64,000 bases of DNA from Dipetalonema caudispina. Its lineage: Eukaryota; Nematoda; Chromadorea; Rhabditida; Onchocercidae. The notes under the pieces are model-generated. The model had not been told where the DNA came from. It saw only the letters and a program-made list of their open reading frames with translations, and did not search any database. The stretch covers positions 1-64,000 of the forward strand of contig JABVXV010000142.1 in NCBI GenBank assembly GCA_013365325.1. Direction: 5' to 3'. A program made the translations under genes and the position numbers. This document shows, in pieces, positions 1 through 12,905 of the stretch (the stretch's first letter is position 1; each line of letters begins with the position of its first letter).

Positions 1-92
<92 letters not shown>

Positions 93-109
93 TAATAATA
101 ATAATAATG

Positions 110-157
<48 letters not shown>

Positions 158-166
158 TTAATAATA

Positions 167-197
<31 letters not shown>

Positions 198-298
198 TGA
201 TAATAATGATAATAATAATAATAATAATAATAATAGTAATAATAATAAATAATGATAATAATAGTAATAATAATAGTAATAATAATAATAATGATAAA
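1..298. repeat. AAT trinucleotide microsatellite
   Basis: About 300 bases of nearly pure AAT units with scattered TAG, TGA and TTA variants, starting at the window edge. It ends four bases from the last visible exon of the astacin gene, so it lies inside that gene's next intron (minus strand). The Ile or Asn runs it would encode are not taken as protein. Confidence 0.97.
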
Positions 299-301
299 AA
301 C

Positions 302-2819
302 CGACATGTTCACAATTGCGGCCAATCGAAACTGGTTGCTTTGTCCAATCTGACATATGACCAATATAACTGGAGCAGCTTGATCCCTGTAAATTTCAAA
401 TGTAATTAACTAAAAAGTCATATAATTGACACTTATTATCTCTATCAAAATCCGGAATAACCGTAAATAAAAAGTTGTCTTTAATAAATTAAAACGGTAT
501 TGAATTCATACAGTAAAAGTGAACAAAAAATCAAAAAATTTGTATTATCCAATAACAAAAATTTGATATTAATGAATACAAAGTCAATATTGATTCGAGA
601 CTTCATTTAATAATCAATAAAATCAGTTCTCATTTTATTCATTTATTTTTTTAATCCATAATTACAAAATATGAACTGATATTGCTATTCTTTCAAAACT
701 GCTACATTGATGGTAAATTAAATAGTGTTGTTTCAATTAATTAATTATGTACATTTAGAATAAAAATGGAAATAACAAACTAACTCGAACAAAAATGAGT
801 GCATTTTTTCTATTATTACTCTGAATAAAAGTAATACATGTACTACTTTCCCATTTTTCCATCGATTTTCTTATAATATTTTTGGCATGTTCTGCTGAAA
901 CAAAAAAAAAAAAAAAAAAATTATCAAAAATTTGATAATTCCAAATATATAAAATAAAGAAATGTCTTCAAGGTTTCTATTTTGAGTTGAAATTAATAAA
1001 TTTCAATAAATCCATTTATTGCTATTTTTTTTTTTTTCAGAGTACTAAATTTCCTAACATTAAAATTATATGTGTCTTTTTGTTATGCTCACCAGTGTGT
1101 ATCCTAACTTTTTATGATAATATTACATATCATTAACAGTGTTATCTGAAGATGAGTAAAGTAAATTTGATGAGATTTACGAAATTGTAGAAATGTGAAA
1201 TTATTGTAAGAGCTAGATTAAATGTACATTTCGAATTTAGACGTAGAATGAAGTTTTATTTTAAAGTCTAAACTATAGATGTTTGTGAATTTACTCATTT
1301 TATGAAACGCTAAACCTTAGGTATTTTGCATGAAGTTAAAAAGTAAAATTATACTGATTCGTACAAAGTTTGGATCCAAATCTATATGGTACAATGCCAT
1401 TTTCCCAAAAATGGTTCCTGCCATGATGAGCTTGTCGCTTATTTCGTCCCATTGTGATAGTTCGATTTAAAAATGTTATGATATGATCAGATATTTGATT
1501 ATTCCAAATCTCTTCTTGTTGCCTATAAGAAAATAACTTTTTCAAATTTCTTTTTTTTATCTTAATATGTTTCAAAAAAAAAAGGAAAGGAAAGGAAAAC
1601 AAAATATTCATTTATGTTTTAAATGAAAATTAACATTTCAAATTTACGATTGAACAATCTTCGATCAAATAATTATGTGACAGATTTTTATACATTTAGA
1701 TTAAAAGAGAATCATAGATTTGAATTTACTAAATATAATCATCAAGAATTCATTTGCCTCCGAATAATGTGATTACTGTTAAATCTTAATCGGAATACTT
1801 GAAATGTTATTATATACAACGAATAATTTCTTTTCTTCTGCTTTCACGAGGAAAAAAATACTGTTACCTTCTACATATAATGGAAATTGTATTCATATTA
1901 CTCGAAATATTATAGTAATATTGATTATTCAGATTATGAAATGAACTTATGAAAATTTCAATGGCTTAATCATAGCAAATTTTTTTAGTAAACAAAGTAC
2001 TTGAAATAATTTTTTTCGAAACAAAAAAAAAGACAAACTTTTCAACCATAATATCTCCTTCAAGTATTTGCATGTTATTACCCAAATGTTGATTAAATGT
2101 TCCATCTATTGGTAACATTCCATCAAAATCATAATTATTCAGGTTTCTTTCAATTGCTATCTTATCCGGAACATTTTCTGGGTGCTTATCTCGCTGAAAT
2201 TTTACTTAAATTAACGAAGAAGTTTAAAAATAAAACGAGAAAGAAAAGGAAACAAAATCTGGAAATGTAAAATTATTAATAAAGAAAGAACGATAGGAAT
2301 ATTAATTAAATTAAAGATAATGATATGAAAATGTTCAGTTTTTCCTTTTTTTCAATCGGTCATTTTTTTTTTTTTTTTTGACTTTAAATTGTAGTACTTT
2401 CCAAATGTTTTGATGGCAAACAACAATCATTCCATTGATTCCGTTTAGAATTGCCAAAATATTATATCAAATCTAAATTATCACTTGATAACTTCATTGT
2501 CACTTCAATTTATCCATGATATTTCGAAATTAAAATATTCTTCATTGCGTTAATTCTTTTTGTTTTTCCTTTTCATTTTTGAAAAACATCTAATTTAATT
2601 CCTCCTCGTAACAGATAATGAATGAAAATGGAACTTTTTCGAGTACTCCAAAATAAACCAATTAGTTTCTTTATGTAAATTAAAAGCAGCCCATAGCTAA
2701 TGATAGCTAATCAAAAGCTACATTATCACAAGAAAAATGATACTTACCAGTACAGGGATGACCATCGCTGATATGATATAGCATGACCAGTTGATAAGAA
2801 CTACTGCAGCTAACATCAT
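302..2819 (-). CDS. Astacin-type zinc metalloprotease (NAS family), 5' part, truncated by window edge
   Basis: Five exons on the minus strand: 2748-2819, 2039-2193, 1365-1522, 785-894 and 302-386, with intron phases 0, 2, 1 and 0 all matching; the last exon ends in phase 1 and the gene runs off the window. About 193 residues are visible. Residues 1-18 are a hydrophobic signal peptide (MMLAAVVLINWSCYIISA). The propeptide holds LEGDI near residue 68, where Asp71 is the likely aspartate switch that blocks the zinc. RNKR at 102-105 is a furin-type site, followed by the mature start with NGIVPY at 117-122. Cys148 (STCITF), Cys169 (GSSC) and Cys190 (NCEHVG) match conserved astacin cysteines. The HExxH zinc motif must lie on the next exon, outside the window. 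Such secreted proteases act in cuticle moulting, digestion or development in nematodes. Family is certain; subgroup and orthologue are not. The start ATG lies 8 bases after a splice acceptor. Confidence 0.93.
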
Positions 2820-2840
2820 TCGTTTAACTGCGAAATAATA
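2820..2840 (-). promoter_or_regulatory. Acceptor just upstream of astacin ATG, candidate trans-splice site
   Basis: On the minus strand the sequence TATTTCGCAG ends at 2828 and is followed by 8 bases and then the first ATG of the astacin gene. In nematodes such a spacing is typical for addition of a spliced leader. An ordinary intron in the 5' UTR would look the same. Confidence 0.4.
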
Positions 2841-3754
2841 CAACCAACTACAATTTGAAATTAAAAATTAAAGGGGAAAAAGTGTTATCTTTAAGATGAA
2901 AGACAATAAATAAGTTCAATTAATGTTGAAAAAAATTATTACAAGTGCGAAATTTATAAAATATTTGTACATTTCTCTTAAATTTATAGCAAAGAAGAAT
3001 TCAAATTTTCCACTTTAGAAAAAAAAAAAACAGTCTAATCATAAGATCAATCAAATTAATTGGTCAGCAAAATTTTTCTTTTCTGGAGGATCGATGGATT
3101 AAACATGTGAAGTTGCATCATTAGCAGGAATTACTTCTAATCTTACGAATTCTATTACAGGAAAGATCGGTAATCTAATTTTGATACTTCTAGTGATTAG
3201 TAACAAGTTATACATGGACAAACTTACATTACAATAATTTTTATTAATAATACAAATCAAGCAAATCAAAGTGACTAAAACAACGGCTCAAAAAACTTAT
3301 AAATGCAAACAACAAGAATGTAAAAATAATGGAAATGGGAATACTTATTAACTGGAACATAGGAATACTTATTAACGAAACAAAAGAATGAAAATAAGAG
3401 CAGAAAAAAGCTTTATTTTAACTTAAAAATAGACATAATTTGTTTTGTTTAAAAAAATTTCTACAATTATAGGAAATCAATTTTTTCATTTTCTAATAAA
3501 TCATTGGCAATTAATGTATAACAAAAAAGTGAAAAAAAGTTTAAAATATAGGAATGAAAAAAGTTGGAATTTCAATGTTGTATGAAATAAAATGGAAGTT
3601 TACACTTCATTTTTCCATATCTTTATATGTATGCAGGATAATTAGGTAATTTCAAGTTTAAAACAAGTGCGAAGGTCATGTTTAAATTTGACCATCAAAT
3701 TTCACTACCGATTTTACCAAGTATTTCCAATTGCAAAATTTTTCAACTTTATAG
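2841..3754. other. Spacer without a supported gene
   Basis: AT-rich DNA upstream of the astacin gene and before the next plus-strand exons, presumably containing the promoter of the astacin gene. The only structure seen is a 15-base direct repeat (GGAATACTTATTAAC) near 3338 and 3362. Confidence 0.6.
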
Positions 3755-3976
3755 GAAAACTACCGGAAACATAAAATCCTCGTTTGTCTGCAAAAGACAA
3801 ATGCTGCAAGTGTAAGTTATAGTTCGGAGAGCATTATAATTGGCGTTAAACTTTGACCTTTTGAAATTATGTAGGAGTTCAAAGATCTGATAATTATAAA
3901 CTTGTTATTTGCAACTTAGTTCCGATATCTTGTCACCGTTAATGAAGAAATAATCATGCGTCATCTGCCCGAATGG
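3755..3976 (+). CDS. Two consecutive internal exons of an unknown gene
   Basis: Exon 3755-3811 follows TTTATAG and ends at a GTAAGT donor; exon 3920-3976 follows CAACTTAG and ends at GTATAA. Both are 57 nt, both begin and end in phase 0, and the 108-nt intron is of nematode size. They read ENYRKHKILVCLQKTNAAS and FRYLVTVNEEIIMRHLPEW. G/C is high at codon position 1 (about half) and lower at position 3, as in real exons of this DNA. No family is recognised and neither the start nor the stop exon was found. A short in-frame ending after an acceptor at about 4152 is possible but unproven. Confidence 0.5.
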
Positions 3977-4597
3977 GTATAATTGTAACGAAATTTATGC
4001 GGAATTTTGAAATAAAACTTTCCCTTTTTCTCAATCAAAAAATTGTAAAATCTCTCCAACTACCATTTTTTCTTCATTTATTTTCTTTTACTATTACATA
4101 ATTTTTTTTTCGAAATCCATGTTTGTCATTCTTGAATGGTCAAAAATTCAGCTATCATTAACCTGAAAATATTATAAACTATAAAATTTTGTTGACTGAG
4201 ATGATCTTAAACGATTGCATCTAAAAAGATTGCTGTTTTTGATGAATTTCATTTATGTCTCATCGATCTTTGTAATTCCTTAAAACTTAAGCCGAAATTC
4301 AGAAATATTACAGTTTTTGTTGCATTTCATTCATATTCCATAATTTTTTAAAATTTTAGCAGAAAATCATCACCTAAAAACATCCCAATTTCTTGAAAAT
4401 TACAATTTTTTGAAAATAATAACTGAATTAAAAGAAAGGATTAGAAAAATTATAATTATTTAATCTTTTCCCTTTTCACATCCTACGATTGCTGCTGCTT
4501 CGACTAATTATAATTATAATTATAATTATTATTCTTACTCTTCATCTTCCGATTATTATTAACTTTCTTTTTGGTCCTCTTCTTCTTACTATTTTTG

Positions 4598-4760
4598 TTA
4601 TTATAATAATAATAATTATTATTATCATTGTTATTACTATTATTACTATTGTTATTATTATTATTGTTATTTTTATTACTAATATTATCATTATTATTGA
4701 TATTGTTATTGCTGTTGTTATTGTTATTGCTATTACGAATACTAACTATTGCTACCAGTT
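4598..4760. repeat. Degenerate ATT/ATA microsatellite
   Basis: Run of ATT and TTA units with interspersed C and G, followed by GAT-rich sequence to about 4850. The open frame through it codes almost only Ile and Val and is not taken as a gene. Confidence 0.85.
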
Positions 4761-5212
4761 TTTATATTATCAATAACTTTTATTTTTATTGCTGATGATG
4801 ATAATGGTGAAAATGTTGATGACGATCACAATAATGATAATGCCGATGATAATTTTGAATCGCATTCAACGTTCATAAAGTCATCATCGTTATTTTTCTT
4901 AATTTCTAATAGAAGTATTAATAAATGAAACAACACGAGAAGAATTGTTATCAGATGCCCACTTCTCTGATTATTTAAGATGCATAAAAATAATTATCGA
5001 CTTTTTGACTTCAAGTTTTTCAATCATTTCAAATTTCAAGTGCATATTAAAAATCTTTCAAGTAGTTGGTAAATTAAGTGTATCAATGCACAAAGCGCAT
5101 CGTATCTAAAGGAATGTGCAAGTAATCGTGAGATTTCAAATGCAATTTGCTAAACTTGCAATACTGCATCATGCAAGCAAGAAAACGATTACTACCATCC
5201 ATATAACTACAT

Positions 5213-5280
5213 AGCATGCAAATATACCTTCAATGCATTAGCATGCAAAAATACCTTCAATGTGTTGGCATGCAACTGCA
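5213..5280. repeat. 27-bp tandem repeat, two and a half copies
   Basis: Copies start at 5213, 5240 and 5267. Each begins AGCATGCAA or a close variant and continues ATACCTTCAATG. The surrounding 5060-5400 is richer in GCATGC and in CG than its neighbours, which could point to a regulatory island, but no gene was found there. Confidence 0.8.
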
Positions 5281-6640
5281 TGACTATATGCCCATTCGTG
5301 TCCATATTAAATTATATAAATTTATGTATACAAATAACCGCGCATGCACAAAAATTTGCGTAGATTGAAACGCCATCAAACGCCGGCAGATATTTATAGA
5401 TGATAATATTGATGAAAATTTGACTGAAACATTGGATTAAATATTATTTCATTGATCGCATTGTAATATTTGGGATACGTCTATTTCTATCGTAATCGTT
5501 TCAAATAATGTAGTAAAATGAGACACGTGAAATACTTTTCAAATATTTACGTAATATTCACATCAATCATTTATCTGATTAATTATTTCATTCAAAATCA
5601 AACGAATATAGTTTTGCATATTTCCCATGCAATATCAATTTATGGAAAATATTAATTTCAATGTTGTTTAAAAGGAAAGAAAAAAACTTAAAATTTGATA
5701 ATCTGAATTCTTTCCCTCAAAACTTTTTATTCCGTTTTAAATTTATTTATTTTATTTTACATGCTGTGCTATAAATTTGCAGAATTTTTGCAAAAGTTTG
5801 CCAAATTCTTGTTGCAAATTTTAAAATTAATTAATGAGCTATCCTTTAACCCATGATTTGTGATTAATTTTCGTTGCGAAAGGTACGAGCATCAAATGCT
5901 CATGATAACCGGAAATGGTGATAAAAACAATAATGATAATGATGATATTAATGATGATTTAGCAGCTACATGATTAAATTATCTAAGTAATGATTCTCAA
6001 AATTATCATTATCAAATTGATACGATAGTTTAATCCATCTTGCTCATTTATATTCTTATAATTTAGAATGAAATTTGATTTATCTCTCTAATCTCCAAGA
6101 TTTCTCAATTTTCATGCATTTAACATTTGTATGCTTATGTATAAACTTTTTTTTTTCTTTTTTAAAAAGGACGCTTAATTATTCAATCCGAAAAAAAAAA
6201 AATTGAACAAATAGAAACATAATGTTAATTTTATAAACTTAATAATTCATGTACATATTATAATTCAATAACAATTTGAAACAATGAAAAGAATGAAAAT
6301 GAAAAATTTTGTTTCTGTTTTCATTTTCTTGATGCCAAATAGATGAATGTTAAAATTAAATTGCCTTCCATATCATTTTATTGTTGAGTTCATTTAATCA
6401 TAAAATATTACTTTTCTATTAGATATAATAATAATAACGATAATATTATGCATTGTTTTCTAAACAAAATCAAATCAAAAAAAAAAAAAAAAAAAAACGA
6501 AAAATTTGCTAACGTCGAAACAAATGAAAATATAACGCCGATACAGAAATGAAACGAGAAACAAAAATTAATATGAACAAAATAAACAAAAATATAAACA
6601 TGTACAAAATATTAGCATATTTATAATATATTGAATACTT
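5281..6640. other. No gene seen
   Basis: AT-rich DNA with homopolymers. No open frame with convincing splice sites or start was seen on either strand. Confidence 0.6.
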
Positions 6641-6659
6641 AATTATATTGGTAAATAAA

Positions 6660-7040
6660 TTACAATATTATCGAGTACATTAACTGTATTATCAAATGTG
6701 GTTGACAAACTATGAAGTACAGTTGTCGTATTTTCAAGTACAATTATTGCGTTAGCAAATATTATCGCTATATTACAGTTATTATATTATAAAATACAAT
6801 TATTTTATTACCAAATACAACTGTCATATTATTAACTACAGTTATTATATTCTCAATTACTCTGTTATCGAGTACTATTGTTACATTACAGTTATTATGT
6901 TATGAAGTACAATTATTATATTATCAAGTACAATACAGTTGTTGCATTACACAGGTACATTTGTTATATTGACAAATCATACAGCTATTAATTATATTGT
7001 GGAGTAAAATTATGATGTTATCATGTCTTATTATCAAGTA
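6660..7040. repeat. Decayed 21-bp minisatellite
   Basis: Roughly 17 diverged copies of a 21-bp unit close to TACAATTATTATATTATCAA plus one purine. Clear copies include those starting TACAGTTGTCGT, TACAATTATTGCG, TACAATTATTTT, TACAACTGTCAT and TACAGTTATTAT. Some neighbouring copies have lost or gained 6 to 15 bases. The unit is 7 codons long; see findings. Confidence 0.85.
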
Positions 7041-7045
7041 CATAA

Positions 7046-8890
7046 GTCTATAAAACGAAATAGGTAGCACTAGAAATGATAAGAGAGTAGAAATGAAATT
7101 AAAAAAGAAAAAAAAAAGTCTGACAATTTGATGCCATCAATATTGTTCTCAATGCTTTTTTCATTTTTTTTTTTTTTTTTTTTTTTTGAAGATGGGAAGA
7201 AAGTTTGTTCATAAAATTTTCCCATGTGAAAATAAATTTTCAATTTTTCTTTTTCTTTTCATTATTTAATAAAAAGAAAAATGTAATTGTTAGCCTTTTT
7301 TTTTTCCCCTTATTATGAGATAGAAATGTATTTATGAGATTAAAATGGGAAATTGCAAAATGATGTAGTAGTTGTAATATTATCTTATTTGACTTTAATC
7401 AATCATTTTTTTTTTTTTTTTCTTTTTTTTACACAAATTTTTCTCTCATTTTCTTTCTTTTCTTTTTTATTCGAAATTTTATAATAATTTTTCAGTGTTT
7501 CAATAAATTTTTTAGATGGAAAATAATAATGCAAAAGGGGGAATTATGTAAAGAACCAATTTTTAAGAAATTTAAATTATTAATTTAGGAAAAATTAACA
7601 AAATGAAATTTAATTTCAGTTCGAGTAAACAATGATGGAATATGTTCTCTCTTTTTAATTAACAAGAAGTTATTAGTTATTAATTCCTAAGATGAAATCA
7701 AAAAAATCTTAGACAAAAACGAAAAAAAATTTAAAACAAATTTGTTGACATGGTGAAAACAGCAAAACAAATCAAATAGCATAAAAAGGAAAACAAAAAC
7801 TTTTGGATATAAAATCAAATTTTTTTTTCATAAAATTTAATTTTCTAATTTTTTTTCCTAATCAATCAGTAACATTCTTTGCATCATACACTTTCTATCA
7901 CTTTTTCACATTCTGACGAAGATTTCACTTTTTTCTTTTTCCGTGTAGGATTATTCTTTTTTGAATTTTCATTTCCTAATTTTTTTCACGATATTACTTT
8001 CAGATTATTTTTCCGTAATTGCCTTTCGGTATCATTTTCAAATTTTCGTTTCCGGTAATTTCGATTTACCACATTTATTCGTGTTATAAGTAAATTTTTT
8101 CCTTACTATTTCATTTTTTTTTTTGTTCAATTTTCATTTTATTTCAAATCTTTTTATTATGAAATAAAAAAAGAAAAAAATATTTGTGAGTTTCTTAAAT
8201 ACAATTTTTTTTTTCTCAAAAAGAAAAAAAAAAAAGGAAGAAAAAAAGGGGAAAAAAGGAGGAAAAAATTAAGAAAAGAGAGGTTAATCAAAGTTTACTT
8301 ATCAGATTATCCTTTCAACAATTTTTTTTTTTTGACATTCACCGAAGTAAATCAATTACTGTTACCATTTCAATGACCCTTATCATTGTCAGTCAATTTT
8401 TTTTTGTCCTTTTTTTTTTCTTTTTCAATTTTTTTCTTTCTTTTGTTCCATTTTTTTTTTCTTTTCTTTTTTTTTTCGAAAAATTCTCTTAAAATATGTT
8501 AAGCCATTTGTTGCTGCTTGCACATACTTTTGTTTTAGTGATATTCCTACGTTTCGTTAATTTCAAATAATTGTTAAACTTTACAATTTTTTATCATTAT
8601 TTTATTTTTTCGCATAAAACAATTAAATTTTCGAATATTATTTTAAAAAATGAACTTTTTCCTTTTTTTTTTTTCTACACTGATTGATTATTATTAGCTT
8701 ACTATTTATGAATTAAAATATGTATTCATCAATTCTGATAGTTTATAAGTTGTATTTTTATATCGAAAATTAGATCATAGAAAAAGATGAATATAGCGAA
8801 TATTTCATTTGTATTAAAACGTAAAAATAAATAAATAGTTTAGTTGTATAATTATTAAATTATAGCATTTACTATTGCTAAAAACAATAC
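7046..8890. other. No gene seen; homopolymer-rich spacer
   Basis: Dominated by poly(T) and poly(A) tracts, including a purine-only stretch near 8220-8275 and T-rich runs at 7160-7190, 7400-7430 and 8400-8480. No supported exon. Confidence 0.6.
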
Positions 8891-8891
8891 C

Positions 8892-9110
8892 TTAACTAAT
8901 TTTAGTTTATGTGTAACAGATTAAACGTAACTAAAATAACAGTAATTAATTTTGAAATATATTAATGAATAACTGGAGTGTATATGAGATATTTCAGGTA
9001 ATAAAATTCAGCTAATTTTAGTCTGCATGTAATAAATAGACCTATGAATGTATGCCTACTGTGATTAACGTAGTAGTAATTAATTAAAGTATTGATAAAT
9101 AAATAGAATA
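8892..9110. repeat. Diverged direct duplication, about 119 bp apart
   Basis: CTAATTTTAG at about 8898 and again at about 9013 each start a segment that continues through similar blocks, ending near AGTAATTAATT and then a TGATAAAT-like or TGAATAAC-like block. The copies are clearly diverged. Confidence 0.5.
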
Positions 9111-9255
9111 ATTCATTAATATGGAAATTGGAATATTGTGACGCTTTTGCAGCACAATGTCAGCCTTTTTTTTTTTGATACATATTCGTTAGCTTATTTA
9201 AATAAAATCACTGTTTGTGAAATTTTTTAAATTTTATAAAATGAAATGCAAAGAT

Positions 9256-9274
9256 TGTGTTTGTGTGTGTGTGT

Positions 9275-9313
<39 letters not shown>
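9256..9313. repeat. GT dinucleotide microsatellite
   Basis: About 28 GT units with one TCT interruption. Open frames of Cys-Val reading through it are artefacts of the repeat. Confidence 0.95.
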
Positions 9314-10875
9314 TTTATGCGAAAATATTTCGATTTAGCTTGTGTATATATGATCGGTACCAAATGTTCAAATGGCACTTTCAAATACCAATGGGAAGGT
9401 AAGGAAGGAAAAATAAATTTTTATTTTAGGGTGGCATTGATGAAAAATTTGTAGAAATAAATGAAATGTTACTTGCAATACTTTTTGTTACTTTCAATAT
9501 TTTTTAATTTTTTAATTCAAACTTTTTTAAAGCATATTTTTCATTAAAATTATTCATCCATCTCCTTTATTTCTTGCAAATTCTTTTTTTCGAAGGAAAT
9601 TTTCCCTTTTCAAAGTTCATATTTTATAATATAAAGAATTTAAATACTTATGTTTTATTTAATTCAAACTTTAATTTAATCAGTAAACTATTTTTACTTA
9701 CTTTCATTTTATCGCTCAGGTTTTATTCTTTTATTTTTCTTTTTTCCTTTTGTGCAAGGATGAAGTAATTTACTTAAACAATAAAAGAAATGAACAATTA
9801 ATAAAGGAAATAGTTTACTGATTAAATTAAGGAAAATATATGAAATTCTTTCATAAAAAATTATTTCATTCTTACTGATCGCTAACTTTTAACTGACATT
9901 CAGAAATATTCACTCAAAAAATATTTCATTTTTATTTCAATATATGAATTTGATGCAAAATTTCGGCTAATGCTATTACTGCTAATCAAATTTTCTTTGA
10001 AATCATTTAAATAACTTTATAAGATTTTATTTAAAGATATGTATATCCAATTAAATTTGGCGCTATTAGTTACACACAATGGTAAAATAAACAATGCTTG
10101 ATGAAATGTTGCAAACTACTACTTACCTAATTCATTGAGTAAAAATTAAATTCGGTAAGAATTTAATTAAACCAACGTAAATACGTGAACGATTTGTTTT
10201 GGTGTCAATTGTTCTACAGCAATTTGCAACGTTTTCCACGTTTTCCATAATCATTCAGCAATATTTTGTAGATTTTTTACATTCTTTTTTTCTTTCATAA
10301 CTACATCATTTTCGACATTTTTTTTTTCACATAATGCTATCATATTTTATCATTTTTCATATCAAAGTTAATGATATTAATTAATTGGAATAAATAATAG
10401 TAAGATTAGAAAAGATTTTTCAGGTGTTGAATATGAATAATTTCTTTTTTTTTTTTCAAGTATATTTTTCTGATATAATAAGTTAATATTTGCATACAAC
10501 AAGACGATAGTTTTGTATGCATATTATTAATTGTCACATAAAAATAGATTTGAAAAGTATGCACAAATAATGTAATTAAATTAAAAAGTTTGAGTTGAAG
10601 TTAGAATTGGAAAATGAGAAATAAAAGTATGCAAAGTTTATTTCAAAATGAATAAAATTTTACTAATAATACTTGTTATTATTTAATGCTCATACTAATG
10701 ACCATCTTATTGTCCGTCCTAATGTCCATTAGTATAGTTAATACAACTAATTTTACCATCTATTTTGTTTACATAATGATGACTAGTTAAATTGTTTATT
10801 TGTTGTTATGAGCGTGAAATATAAGATGGATTATGGAATTATTGGCAATTTCGGAATATTGATCTTGGAAATTCA

Positions 10876-10946
10876 CGATAATAATAATAGTAATAATAAT
10901 AATAATATTACTAGTAATAATGATAATAATGATGATACTAATAATA
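10876..10946. repeat. AAT-type microsatellite
   Basis: Imperfect AAT units with TAG, TAC and GAT variants. Confidence 0.85.
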
Positions 10947-12778
10947 TTTGTAGATTGAATGATTAATATTAATATAAAAGATATATCTGTGTTTTTTTTT
11001 TTCTTGGAGTTTATCAAATTATCGATCGTTTCAAAGAATTTCAAATAGCAATATGTTCTGATTGGTTGTCATACTAAAAATGATAAGCAAACAAAAATGC
11101 ACTTAATCAATTCAAATAATATGTTAGTGATTCACTTCAGCGTGCTTCGTTATCACTATTTCATCAATCGATCAATTTGATTTAATCATCAATACTTAAT
11201 CAGCCAGTAAATAAGACAAATTAGTTTGATGAATTTGATATAAATTAAGAAAGAAAATGGATATAAGTGATAGGTCCGTTACGTTGAAAATTTCTGATAT
11301 TACCGTCAATTTTGCAACCTGATTTAATTGATAGTTTTAACAGTTATTCAACAACAATGTAAGTAGATGAAATGATAGACACGTTACGTTGTAAATTTTT
11401 AACTTTTCTGACATAACCAGTAACTATTCTGATGATATATTGTTAGCATAACAGTGATTCTGATGACAATAATAACGATTAGTGATCAATTAAGAAGATT
11501 AATTAATTACAGTTGTTTTTACTCTTGTTTCTCATCATCCTCCATATTTTTAACGTTGATTTATGCTACTTCACCATGATAATATTAACAATAATCTGTG
11601 CTAATGATATTGAAGAAAATAGTTAATTCGTAAAAATGTTAATATCAATAATAATTCTGAACGATAACATTGATTGATTTTGCATGATGTATTTCCTCAT
11701 CGATATTTCAATACTGCTTTCAACATTCAGATTTAGAATTCAAATATTAGCTCAAAATATCAGATAGATATTTATCATAGCATTTATGTCGTTATAATCG
11801 ATCTTTTTCATTTCTATTCCTAATTTATTTGCTTGTCCTTTGCTTGTCACTTAAAAAACAGAAAACCAATAGTCAATTTTCGAATGTTTGCATTAGTCCG
11901 AAATATTTAATATGCCACTGTTCCAATAAACAATTAGTTTTTTCAAATTTAAATTTGACCTAATATTGATATTTCCGGAAATAAACGAATCAAAAATTAT
12001 TTTTAGCTCAAATATAGTATTCTTGGAAATGAAAAAAAAATTAAGCATTTCCTTAATTTATTATTAATTTTCCAAACAATACAATAAATATACTAACTTT
12101 GAATATGTCATAAAAGGTAAAAAAAAAAAAGGTACTATTCAAATATTATGTATTTTTTCATGTCAAAAAAAAAAAAAAAATGAAGCGTACTTTTTTTCAC
12201 TCAAATCTTTTTACATTTACATTTTCTATTATTGAGTTATTTTCATTTTCATTTTATTTCCTTTTTTTTTTTTATAATTGGATAAATACATCATATAAAT
12301 ACACGTACACGTATAGTTCACGCATACGCTCAGGTCAAACAATAAGTATTTCAATCTTTTTCATCTTCTGATCATCATCATAGTATTTAAGTATAATTGT
12401 TATCATATCAATATTTATCACCATTTTATTCTATGCAAAAATAGCATTCTTGTTCAAATCCGTAAAAAGTTGGACTTTTAGTTTCGGTTCATCCATTCCG
12501 GATTGATCATTACTTGAAACATTTTTCGATACGTTTGAAGCAATTATCAATATCAGTACAATATAAGAAGTATTGTTATGCATTTTAGAAAGCTAATAAC
12601 AATGATATAATGAAATTAAGAAACATTTAAGCTTCAAGCCTAAAATTATTTCAATATTCCCAGAAATTTGCAATTTTATTCTAAAATTAAAATTTCTTTA
12701 CAGCAAATTTTTCCGTTACAAATCAGATTACACATTCATTTCAACTTTCCTTTGCTTAATTTGATAGGCAATTTCAAA

Positions 12779-12905
12779 CGAGGAAATAATAACTTTGCAT
12801 GCAATTAAACATTAAATTTTAAGTTCATAATTTTTAACACAAAATTACGAAGTATTCCAATAAGGAAGTAATAACTTCGTATGCAATTAAACATTAAATT
12901 TAAAA
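12779..12905. repeat. Direct repeat, 83 bp apart
   Basis: The block GTATGCAATTAAACATTAAA at about 12880 matches GCATGCAATTAAACATTAAA at about 12797, each preceded by a GGAAxTAATAACTT-like block. Confidence 0.7.

Noticed and set aside
9330..9470. Possible exon pair reading GTKCSNGTFKYQWEG
   Set aside because: The intron needed would be only about 31 bases, shorter than nematode introns, and the exon would begin next to the GT repeat.
10130..10260. Minus-strand 40-codon frame starting MIMENVENVANCC
   Set aside because: No splice sites or promoter context, and G/C is spread evenly over codon positions, as expected for chance.
12180..12371. 63-residue plus-strand frame after a poly(A) run
   Set aside because: Phe-rich from T tracts, no acceptor, and no support for the end as an exon.
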